From Thamnocephalis sphaerospora (lineage: Eukaryota; Zoopagomycota; Zoopagomycetes; Zoopagales; Sigmoideomycetaceae), in NCBI GenBank assembly GCA_003614735.1, contig KZ992689.1, forward strand, positions 1 to 20,751: a DNA stretch of 20,751 nucleotides, in the 5' to 3' direction. A program made the translations under genes and the position numbers. This document shows, piece after piece, positions 8,610 through 16,348 of the stretch. The notes below the pieces were generated by a model, which worked only from the letters and a program-made list of their open reading frames with translations, was not told the DNA's origin and searched no databases. Every line of letters starts with the position of its first letter. The stretch's first letter is position 1.

Positions 8610-11360
8610 ATGCGTCGCTCATCCACATCCGAGGTAAGGTCTATCCTAGATTGTGGCAGAGAGTGTTCTACGCTAACGGCAGCAAGGAATGCGCAGATAT
8701 CAGAGGTAGAGCCTTTGCAGTGGATCCGACCGTCTGACACTCCTCATGCTCCGTTCATCTACCTACTTCGCAGCGAGAAGCGCCCTTTGCCGCAGAGGAC
8801 CGATGATGATGAACCCATTGGCCTAACGTTACTACAAGGCAAGATGCCGGCCGGACGATCAACGTCACATCGCACACAGGATGACGAAACTGAGGCGGAA
8901 GGCCAACAAGATCACGACAACAGCCATGCGAATACCAGTGGGCCAAGCGCTGCTAACGGCAAAAGTGCGATCGCTGCCGACACCATCGAAGCGCCTACGC
9001 CTACCTATGCGGGAGCAAATGCAAACCCACACAGCCAGATGCGATGGCACGGCCGCGACTCGGCTGTGGCAATGGGTACACCGTTACCCCTCTCTGCACG
9101 TCCTGGGAGCACCATGTCTGAGGCGGGCGCAGCAGACAGCAGCGTGCAGCTACAAACTCCAGGCCCACCTGCGGCTACTGGGGCTGATGCACCCCTGAAC
9201 GCCTGCGAGACAGCTCCCGAGCGTGACGAACACCGTCTGGAGATGGGCCGGACAGCAAGTCTGCCGCAGCAACAGCAGTCACGGAATGCGACCTCCGCAG
9301 CCGCCTCTGCACCGCCAACACCCGGGTTTGCGCCCCGATTCTGGACACGCCGCAATAGCCGCGGAGAAAGGGATCGAGCCAATGGTCCAGACGCACGGCG
9401 CCCTTCGGAAGGGCCAGAGATGGTGCATACTAAGCTCGACAGCATTTCGCGGGTAGTGGGCCAGATACCCATGTCCGATGACGATCCGTTCACGCTCGAA
9501 TCGTTTGGCCGGCTGGCAGCCATGCACGCGGAACGCAACAAAGACATGATCGTGGCGCGTGTGTGCACGCTGGATCCGCGTGATGGTACACGCCACAGCT
9601 ATTTTCACTATGCAGCACATCATCTAAACAAGGTCCTATTCCGCACGGAGCCAGAGCGCGGCCTGCTGCACCGAGTGCGCACCAAAAATGTAAGCGACCA
9701 GTTCCGAGCGCACGTTAGGTGTTTGCTAACCCGCATCAATCGCCATGTTTTTGCACAGCCACTTAGTAACAATGATATACACGGCAAAGTAGATTATTTC
9801 GTCATCAAGGTCAGTACGGCGCGTGCCTGGGTGGCTGCACGCAGTGCTGCAGTCGAACGAAAGGCAGCACAGGAGCGCAAGCGTGCCGCTGGCTTGAATC
9901 CATTGGCGCCGACAGGATCGATACACGAGGCACCAGCACGGCGCATCCTAGGCAGCGACATGATACTGCCATCGGGCGGATTCGACTGGAAGTGCGTAGA
10001 CCTAGGGCCGCCGCTGCCTTCCACGCCGTCACACACCACGCTCATGTCTCGATGGACTACTCGGTCGTTTATCGAGACGGATGCAAGGCCAGAGGTGCTT
10101 TGCAGTGGCCGATGCTCTCCCGTCAGTCTGGCACAAGTGTCTGCTGCATCGACGCGTCCGGCCAATTCGAGCTATGATAACATGAGCAGCGGCGCCAGTA
10201 GTCACGGCGGTGGTGAGCAGTATGCGCTCAGTGAGTTTAGAACGCAGATGCGCGACGGTGATCTTGATAGTGCCATGGAAGAAGGCATGCTGCAACATCC
10301 GCGTAGCGTGGACGCATTAGCTCGACTCTACTGGTCGCGCGACACCATGGAGCAGCTTCATCTGCACACCACCTCGCCAGCTTATGATGGGGATGACGAT
10401 TCAGCCGACAGCGTCGCCGCTGAACGCCGATTATCCGCCACTACAGCAGCTGGATGGGACATTAGCCGACCTGCTTCAGCGCCATTGCAGCACAGCTATG
10501 CTCGGTCTGCATCTCTGGAACTGTCTACATTTGCACAGCATGCGCTTTCTTCGAGCTGGCGCCACCATGCTGGCAGTGAGATACTGACGGCAGACTCCAC
10601 AACCGACACAAGCGCCGACGAAGCCAGCCTAGATGACCAGTCTTCCGCGCAAAAGTCCGCTGCTGACCATCAACAACGCCATCATCCACCAATGCATCAT
10701 CCGCTGGTCAGGTTCAAATCGGCTCCTGGTCAACTAACCTCTGCGGCTGAGATTGAGGCATCGGCGCTTGTAGCGTCGGCGGCTACAGCCCGCGCATCGG
10801 CCCGTCGTCTGCGCTGCACAGCCCGTATACCACCTTGTCCAGCTACCAGTCCCGACTGGCTGGTAGGCCGCTACATTGGCAACGACTACGACTTTCTCTA
10901 CAAGGCGTCCACTCGACAGTTTTTCGTGCAAAACGCGCTGGACCCAGACGATGCGCTGCTCTTTCCGCTGCATACGCGCGCACGGCCTGCGCTACCGCAC
11001 CACCGCTGGATGCGGCCGCTAGTGCCGCTGCTTCACTTTGACACGGACCAAGTGGGGCCCGTGATGGAGGGCGAGTTTCCGCGACCGACGCGGGGCAGTG
11101 CCGACATGCCTACGCACCAGCCACGCCCTAATCCCATGGAAGGCATGTCGCCTCTGCAGCGCACTCGCTACATGCTCACCACTGGGCTGTGGGTCTGGAT
11201 GCAAGACCGGCGCACCCGGTGGTTTGTTGTGCTCTACCTGGCCGTTGGCATCGGCGTTGTGCTCTTTTTCATCCCTCCAACATCGCTTGTGGTGGTTGGT
11301 GTCGTGCTCCTCTTCGTATTCCTTGCCACGCTAGCCTGGGCATTTGCAGCCTATTGCTAA
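8610..11360 (+). CDS. Large disordered protein with C-terminal membrane hairpin, conserved fungal type
   Basis: Three exons: 8610-8633, 8721-9689 and 9759-11360, giving 864 residues. Both introns are multiples of three and lack stops, so the unspliced frame is also open. They are called from GTAAGG...TTTGCAG and GTAAGC...TTTTTGCACAG, each with a GCTAAC branch-like site inside. Removing the second restores a smooth join (residues ...RTKN then PLSNNDIHG). The N-terminal part is low-complexity with Thr/Ser/Ala and acidic stretches. A well-ordered domain spans about 258-350 (FTLESFGRLAAMHAERNKD, then YFHYAAHHLNKVLFRTEPERG and KVDYFVIK). It resembles a conserved fungal domain that I recall but cannot name. 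A second ordered block at about 715-765 (PDWLVGRYIGNDYDF, then DDALLFPL) follows a long disordered linker. The last roughly 48 residues form two hydrophobic segments split by a Pro pair (FIPP), placing the protein in a membrane as a tail hairpin. The start is short (eight codons in exon 1) and a further upstream exon is possible. Confidence 0.72.
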   Translation: MRRSSTSEVRSILDCGRECSTLTAARNAQISEVEPLQWIRPSDTPHAPFIYLLRSEKRPLPQRTDDDEPIGLTLLQGKMPAGRSTSHRTQDDETEAEGQQDHDNSHANTSGPSAANGKSAIAADTIEAPTPTYAGANANPHSQMRWHGRDSAVAMGTPLPLSARPGSTMSEAGAADSSVQLQTPGPPAATGADAPLNACETAPERDEHRLEMGRTASLPQQQQSRNATSAAASAPPTPGFAPRFWTRRNSRGERDRANGPDARRPSEGPEMVHTKLDSISRVVGQIPMSDDDPFTLESFGRLAAMHAERNKDMIVARVCTLDPRDGTRHSYFHYAAHHLNKVLFRTEPERGLLHRVRTKNVSDQFRAHVRCLLTRINRHVFAQPLSNNDIHGKVDYFVIKVSTARAWVAARSAAVERKAAQERKRAAGLNPLAPTGSIHEAPARRILGSDMILPSGGFDWKCVDLGPPLPSTPSHTTLMSRWTTRSFIETDARPEVLCSGRCSPVSLAQVSAASTRPANSSYDNMSSGASSHGGGEQYALSEFRTQMRDGDLDSAMEEGMLQHPRSVDALARLYWSRDTMEQLHLHTTSPAYDGDDDSADSVAAERRLSATTAAGWDISRPASAPLQHSYARSASLELSTFAQHALSSSWRHHAGSEILTADSTTDTSADEASLDDQSSAQKSAADHQQRHHPPMHHPLVRFKSAPGQLTSAAEIEASALVASAATARASARRLRCTARIPPCPATSPDWLVGRYIGNDYDFLYKASTRQFFVQNALDPDDALLFPLHTRARPALPHHRWMRPLVPLLHFDTDQVGPVMEGEFPRPTRGSADMPTHQPRPNPMEGMSPLQRTRYMLTTGLWVWMQDRRTRWFVVLYLAVGIGVVLFFIPPTSLVVVGVVLLFVFLATLAWAFAAYC

Positions 11361-11689
11361 TAGCGAGCGCATACTCGCTCTTGTCCATCTGTAACATAGC
11401 CATGCATCGCCACCGCCTGTATGTGTCCACCTCCCATCGCGCTCGCTTGCCTTACTCGACCTATTATATCACCACAACCCAACGTATGCATCGATATATG
11501 CACCGGTGTGCGCACACATGCAACGAAATTGCAGTATGAATGAGAGGTGGTGCCTATTCAAACGTACAAAACGTCAAGTCGGTGTGCACGACGCTACACA
11601 GAGGTGCTGAGTCTCCGTTGCGTGAATGCGCTGAACGGTTGGACAGTGCTAGACTGCTGGTGCCGCATCAGTAAGCAGCATGCAGCTGC
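11361..11689. other. Convergent intergenic region
   Basis: 329 bp between the stops of the membrane-hairpin gene (plus) and TMA7 (minus). It should consist of the two 3' untranslated regions. No coding or RNA signal was recognised. Confidence 0.6.
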
Positions 11690-12160
11690 TTATTTCTTGC
11701 CTGACTTTTTGATACCGCTGCCGCCTGCATAGCACGCGCGACCGCGTGATCATGTTAGCCTACACCGACAGACCAAGGGACTCGGGGCATGCTATTCGTC
11801 TCTTACCCATGGGACCGCCCTTGGCAGCCTTGGCGGCCATCTCCTTGAGCTTCTTCTGCTCCTCACGCTGCTTCTGCTTGAAGGCAAGGTCATCCTACAG
11901 GTGACGCGGGGTCGTCCAGTGTCAGCAGACCACAACTGGTTACTATACCACTGCGCGCATGTACCTCATCGATATCTCCCTGCTGCTTCTTGGGCTTCTT
12001 CAGCGGCTTGAGTTTACCACCTGGTGACAGCGTAGCGCAGCTCGGCGTTAGCTCCACTAACTTTGAGTCACCGATTGTGCCCCAGTGCTGCTGTCGTTTG
12101 GGCGGCGGCTGCGCACACAATCCGCTGCCGCTCTGTCAACGCACCCTGGCGGCCAGACAT
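11690..12160 (-). CDS. TMA7: Translation machinery-associated protein 7
   Basis: Small ribosome-associated protein of the TMA7 (CCDC72) family, which co-purifies with ribosomes; its exact role is poorly defined. Exons are 12160-12145, 12020-11965, 11894-11807 and 11724-11690, summing to 195 nt, or 64 residues, the family's usual length. The family signature is complete: MSGRQGGKLKPLKKPKK at the start, a charged helix with DDLAFKQKQREEQKKL at 25-40, a Gly-rich linker, and the terminal GIKKSGKK. Joins are phase 1, 0 and 1. Donors are GTGCGT (atypical), GTACAT and GTAAGA. Introns are 124, 70 and 82 nt, so more intron than coding sequence. It is divergent with PEX13 across a shared 856-bp region. 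None of the continuous open frames shows this gene; it appears only after splicing. Confidence 0.95.
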
Positions 12161-13016
12161 GATGTGCTATATGTTGTGGTTTGACGGAGTAACAACAGCG
12201 AGATAACAGGAGGAGGAGAAAGTGTGGAAAAACAAAGAAGACAAGCGGTTTGCTAGAAAAGACGTGGCATTTGCGGTTTGACAGTTTCCTCCAGTTCCAC
12301 CACCATCGGCACCAATTGATCGCGCAGCGGCCGAGTGCATCAGCATGTGCATACACTGTCAATGACGCAAAGTTGACGGCTGGATGCGAGATGACAAGTG
12401 ACAGTGGCCCAGAATGGAGCGGCAGCCGTACCTCGACAACGGCCGTCTGCTGACTGGTGCATACGCTCTGCTCCGCCGATAAGACTAGCATGCCAGCAAG
12501 TCCATGCTCGCTGCACGGTCCTCTGGCAAACTGTTTGCTAGGGTCTCTGAAGCAGCCAGCTTGTGCGTACATGCACGCATATATACACATGTACTCACGC
12601 ACACACACCACTGTATCTCCTAGCCTGGGAAGTACCGTGTGGGCTGCTCCGCACCAGGCATATTTGGCATCAGCGAGGGCCGGCAGTGGCACTTCCGAGC
12701 CGACGCTTCCCATTCACTTTCTCCACCACCACTTGTCCGTCCACCCACCCACCCCACTACGCCTCACTTTCCTCTGTCCCTTCTTCCTAGCGTCAATCTC
12801 GCACGCGGCGCGCGTCCGCACGCCAGACTTGTTCTGCAGCTGGCAGGTTTTCTGTGGGCTGTCTGCTTTCATTGGCACTCGCCTTGGATACACTTGGGCC
12901 AACGCCACTGTGCTTGCTCGCCCCTTCTTTTCTCGCTATTACACAACGAGCATACATACGGCCCTTGCCTTGGCTAGTATCTCAACGTCAACGCTTCTTT
13001 CAGCACGATCATAACG
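12161..13016. promoter_or_regulatory. Divergent promoter region of TMA7 and PEX13
   Basis: 856 bp between two divergent starts. Near 12575-12590 is a TATA-like ATATATACA followed by CA-rich sequence. From about 12715 to 12790 the plus strand is strongly pyrimidine-rich (long C/T runs), a layout often seen upstream of transcription starts in fungal genes. These are descriptive signals; no factor site can be assigned. Open frames here are short or of unlikely composition. Confidence 0.45.
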
Positions 13017-14279
13017 ATGCCCTCACCGCCAAAGCCATGGGAGCGCGGCAGCGATGCTTCCTGCTGCCCTACCACCGCCAGTCCGGCGCCCGCTCTGCCC
13101 TCCGTCCCAAGCGCTAGCGTTGATGGCAGCGCTGCGCCGGCGATCCCTGCGCGGACTGGCACAGCTGGCTACACCGGTGCTGCAGCTGGTGCCGGCATGG
13201 GCACCATGACACGGACAGGCTATGGCGCCGGTTATGGCGGCTACGGCACTGGCTATGGCGGCGGCTATGGCGCCGGCACCGGCTACGGCACCGGCTACTC
13301 GTCCTACAGCTCACCCTATAATCGTTACGGCACTGGCAACTATTCGCGCTTTGGCTCGACGTATGGCGGTGGCATGTACGGCTCTACTTACGGCACTGCA
13401 TACGGCGGCTATGGCGGCTACGCCGGCGGTGGCGGCAGCATGTACGGCCAGCGCTTTGGTCAATTCGGCGATCCCAACGATCCGTCACTGATGAATCGGA
13501 TGGAGCAGAGCACCGCCGGCACATTCCACATGCTCGAGTCGGTTGTGGGTACCTTTGGCGGTCTTGCACAGATGCTGGAGAGCACCTACATGGCCACGCA
13601 CTCTTCCTTTATGGCCATGATCGGCGTTGCCGAGCAGTTTGGTCACCTGCGCAATTATCTGGGCCAAGTGCTCAGCGTGTTTGCGCTGCTGCGGGCACTG
13701 CGCCGCTTTGGCTACTGGATCATTGGCCGCCGCGCACCCGTGGATGCCTCCGCCATCAGCGCGGCCGAGTTTGAGGCGCATGACCACCGTGCCACCGTTT
13801 CGCGTCGTCCAATCCTGGTCTTTTTGGCGGCCGTCATTGGCATTCCCTGGCTCATTAGCCGGATCATCCGCGCTGCCGACCGTCGCCGACGCGAGCAAGG
13901 CGGCAACGATCCTCAAGCACCCGGTGTCGGCGCCAACGGCCAGGTGCTCAATCCGAGCGAGCTGGAGTTTGCTCGTGCCCTCTACGACTTTCAGGGCGAT
14001 CATGCCGCCGAGCTGTCGTTGCGCCAAGGTGACCTGATTGCTATTCTTAGCCGACACGACGCACAGGGCCAGCCAAGCCAGTGGTGGCGCGGTCGGATGC
14101 GCGACGGTCGCATCGGCCTGTTCCCAGCCAACTACGTTGAGATTCTCGAGAAAAGAGCAGGCAGTGGCGGCAATGGCAACACAGGCGGCAGCCCAGGCGC
14201 CGGCGGCGATGGCGGTGGTCCGCCCGGCGCAGGCATGGGCGGCGGCCAGACCATCAACGCCAACGATTTTGTTCATTAA
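13017..14279 (+). CDS. PEX13: Peroxisomal membrane protein PEX13
   Basis: 420 residues in one exon. PEX13 is part of the peroxisomal docking complex that receives the PTS1 receptor PEX5 (and PEX7) with PEX14 and helps move cargo proteins into the matrix. The order of parts matches the family. There is a Pro/Ala-rich N-terminus, a Gly/Tyr-rich low-complexity region (about 55-145, many GYG units), and the conserved block MEQSTAGTFHMLESVVG (about 162-178) with a long helix after it. A transmembrane stretch lies near 265-284 (ILVFLAAVIGIPWLI), with an Arg-rich segment after it. The SH3 domain at about 316-378 has the hallmarks ALYDF, WWRG and PANYV. A Gly-rich tail follows. In yeast the SH3 contacts a PxxP motif in PEX14 and a non-PxxP site in PEX5. 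The start is taken as the first ATG of this frame. Confidence is high. Confidence 0.95.
   Translation: MPSPPKPWERGSDASCCPTTASPAPALPSVPSASVDGSAAPAIPARTGTAGYTGAAAGAGMGTMTRTGYGAGYGGYGTGYGGGYGAGTGYGTGYSSYSSPYNRYGTGNYSRFGSTYGGGMYGSTYGTAYGGYGGYAGGGGSMYGQRFGQFGDPNDPSLMNRMEQSTAGTFHMLESVVGTFGGLAQMLESTYMATHSSFMAMIGVAEQFGHLRNYLGQVLSVFALLRALRRFGYWIIGRRAPVDASAISAAEFEAHDHRATVSRRPILVFLAAVIGIPWLISRIIRAADRRRREQGGNDPQAPGVGANGQVLNPSELEFARALYDFQGDHAAELSLRQGDLIAILSRHDAQGQPSQWWRGRMRDGRIGLFPANYVEILEKRAGSGGNGNTGGSPGAGGDGGGPPGAGMGGGQTINANDFVH
13200..13450 (+). repeat. Degenerate GGCTATGGC-type repeats within PEX13
   Basis: An irregular series of GGCTATGGC / GGCTACGGC units encodes the Gly-Tyr-Gly-rich region of PEX13. 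Similar low-complexity regions occur in many PEX13 proteins and have been linked to condensate or gel-like behaviour of the pore. Units are degenerate, so they are more likely maintained for protein composition than as a recent expansion. Confidence 0.7.
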
Positions 14280-14598
14280 GCAGTATGCGCTCTAGTCTGT
14301 GCTATTGCCGTCCGCATGTTCCGTTTGTGTTGCTTGTGTTGCTGCTGCCTATTTGTTGTGGCCATCGTGTCTATTCCCCCTCCTCCTCCTTCTTTCCTGT
14401 CTCGTTCTCCGCTTGGACACTCTCACGTCCTTTGTCAAAATATAGCCATCGCGCCTTCTGTTGTGCTTCTCTGCTGGTGTGTTGTGTGCCACAACCGAAC
14501 TTACAGACAATGATTCGCATTTACTGGGCTGAAAAGGCCAACGAAAAAGTACAGGTGAAAACAGACACAATCGCAAGAAACGTGGCGTAAGCCGACCG
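14280..14598. other. Convergent intergenic region, PEX13 / dUTPase
   Basis: 319 bp between the two stops. A pyrimidine-rich run (CCTCCTCCTTC type) lies around 14376-14410 on the plus strand. No coding or RNA gene signal. It is expected to contain both 3' untranslated regions. Confidence 0.6.
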
Positions 14599-15457
14599 TT
14601 ACTCGGACTTGATGCCAGTTGAACCAAAGCCACCTTCACCACGGGCTGTGTCGTCCAGTGACTGCGAACACAAGGACAGTAAGCATGAGGTTGCTTTTGC
14701 GGCAACGCTGGTAATGGCACTTACGTCGACTTCGACAATCTCGGGCGTGTAGATGCGCTCCAACACCATCTGAGCAATACGGTCGCCCTCCTTGATCTCA
14801 AACGGCTGCTTGCCAAAGTTGAACAGCAGTATATGCAGCGGGCCACGGTAGTCGGCATCGATTACGCCAGCGCCCACGTCGATAAACTTCTTCACTGACA
14901 GACCACTACGCGGCGCAATACGGCCATACGTGCCCAGCGGAATCTGCAGTGCAAGATCGGTAGGCACCAGCATGCGATCACCAGCCGCAATGACCATATC
15001 CTTGGCGCTGCAGAAAAGAAAGTTAGCGTCGTACTGCGTAACTTGAAGACCATACACGCACACACCTGCACAAATCGTAACCGGCCGCTAGCTCGCTACC
15101 GCGCTTGGGAAGACGAGCCTTTTCACTCAGTCGCTTGACACGGAACGGCTCGCGCAGCATCAAGGTGCCGAGCGATGGATCCGCGCATGCTGATGGAGTC
15201 TCAGCAACGGTGACCTTTGCATGCTTTGTCGGCTCCGGCATCAGCTTTGCAGTAGGCGGCGCATTGATCTCCGAATGGCACTTGCGCCTCTTTGCGTTGT
15301 GCGTAGCAGACGGATGGTCTGTCATCTTGTTTGGCTGGTTTTCTTTATCGGCGCGCTCATTCTCCTCCAAACGACGCTTCTCCGTGATCACTTTTAGCGA
15401 CGCATCATCGCGGACCACCGGCACAGCGTTGGCAACGGTGCTAGTGATGTTGTTCAT
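14599..15457 (-). CDS. DUT1: dUTP diphosphatase (trimeric dUTPase) with N-terminal extension
   Basis: Hydrolyses dUTP to dUMP and pyrophosphate, keeping uracil out of DNA and feeding dTMP synthesis. Exons 15457-15066, 15007-14725 and 14661-14599 give 245 residues. All five dUTPase motifs are present: AAGYDL (about 124-129), PRSGLSVK (163-170), the catalytic-Asp region GVIDADYRG (178-186), GDRIAQMV (205-212) and [10 protein letters not shown] (232-241). Introns are 58 nt (phase 2, inside motif 1) and 63 nt (phase 0, between motifs 4 and 5). The second has no stop, but GTAAGT...TTCGCAG and the family alignment require its removal. The enzyme core is the usual size; an extra roughly 105 residues precede it, with a KEN sequence at 38-40 (DKENQPN) and a basic AKRRK at 55-59 that may be a nuclear signal. 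Met45 is an alternative start. The frame is open 136 codons further upstream, but that overlaps probable promoter elements. Confidence 0.95.
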
Positions 15458-15694
15458 GATCAATGAAAACGGTAGCCACGAGCGCTGCTGCAATGCAAAT
15501 ACTGAGCTGGGAATTACACAGATAATAGGTAGGCGAGAGCTGGCGGGTGCGTGAACGGTCGAGCAAGAACCGTGTTGCAGTGCGCGCAAGAGTGGCGAAC
15601 GCTGAAAGACAAAGTGGGTGCAGTTTTCGCGGACGACAAGCGGAATGGCGCGCGCTTTGAGGCTGGCGCGTGTCGGTGTTTTGGCGATTGCGCG

Positions 15695-15748
15695 ACGCGT
15701 CAACGCGTTCGAGGCGCGCTCACTTTGCCCGATCACGTGAATACGCGT
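15695..15748. promoter_or_regulatory. MCB (ACGCGT) cluster, proximal
   Basis: ACGCGT occurs at 15695-15700, 15703-15708 (2-bp spacer, CA) and 15743-15748, with the palindrome TCACGTGA between the second and third. They lie 238-291 bp upstream of the dUTPase start. ACGCGT is the target of MBF, which drives DNA-synthesis genes at G1/S in yeasts, so an element of this type before a nucleotide-metabolism gene is expected. Confidence 0.68.
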
Positions 15749-16013
15749 AGAATGCACTGCTAATTGGCTGGGTGTACAGCCCACGTGCTGCTCTAGCGGC
15801 GCTGTAGGCAAGCGACGCAAGGCATGCCAGCTACGCCAGAGCTGGCGGCACAGGCGCATGAGCACGCTGATTCTGCTGTCTTTTCTTTTTAAATGAAAGG
15901 TATATCCCGCCCACCTCCTGTGCCCGCGTCGGCTGATGGAAGCAGCACGATACGGGACAATGTTAGAGGAAACGGACGGCCGGACACCGTAGTGTCAACT
16001 CTCGACAACGGGA

Positions 16014-16050
16014 ACGCGTGACGAGCGACGGGAAATTTGAGAAAACGCGT
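16014..16050. promoter_or_regulatory. MCB (ACGCGT) pair, distal
   Basis: Two more ACGCGT boxes at 16014-16019 and 16045-16050, about 560-590 bp upstream of the dUTPase start, with an E2F-like TTTCCCGT (minus strand, 16028-16035) between them. They may form a second G1/S module, but their distance makes a role less certain than for the proximal cluster. Confidence 0.45.
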
Positions 16051-16348
16051 CGGCACGAATCTGTGTTGCCTGATGGATTTTTGTTCAATGGAGTAACAGC
16101 TGGGCGGAGTGTGGCAGGAGGGAAGGTATGGCGACACAAAAACTGTGATTGTGGGAACGTGCACGGCAGCGGCCGCGTGTCGCTTGCACACAAACCGACA
16201 CAGTCAACGACAAAATAGGTTCATTTCAGTGGTCAACACAGGTGTGAACAGAGAAAGGCGGGTGGGCGCACGCGCACGCAAGACAGGCGCACAGGGATGC
16301 CAGTCTGCGGCGCTCTGTTGATATGCACGCACAGATGGGCGACCTGGC

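Larger units (their letters stand above)
15458..16348. promoter_or_regulatory. dUTPase promoter region
   Basis: 891 bp between the dUTPase start and the SDH2 stop. SDH2 also runs on the minus strand, so this region should hold the SDH2 3' end and the dUTPase promoter. It contains five ACGCGT boxes, a TCACGTGA palindrome at 15733-15740, another CACGTG at 15782-15787, and two near-matches to the E2F-type site TTTSSCGC (TTTGGCGA within 15679-15687; TTTCCCGT on the minus strand at 16028-16035). No gene is supported. Confidence 0.6.

Noticed and set aside
13485-14276. 263-codon minus-strand frame across PEX13
   Set aside because: Antisense shadow of PEX13, which has its SH3 and membrane segment in the plus frame.
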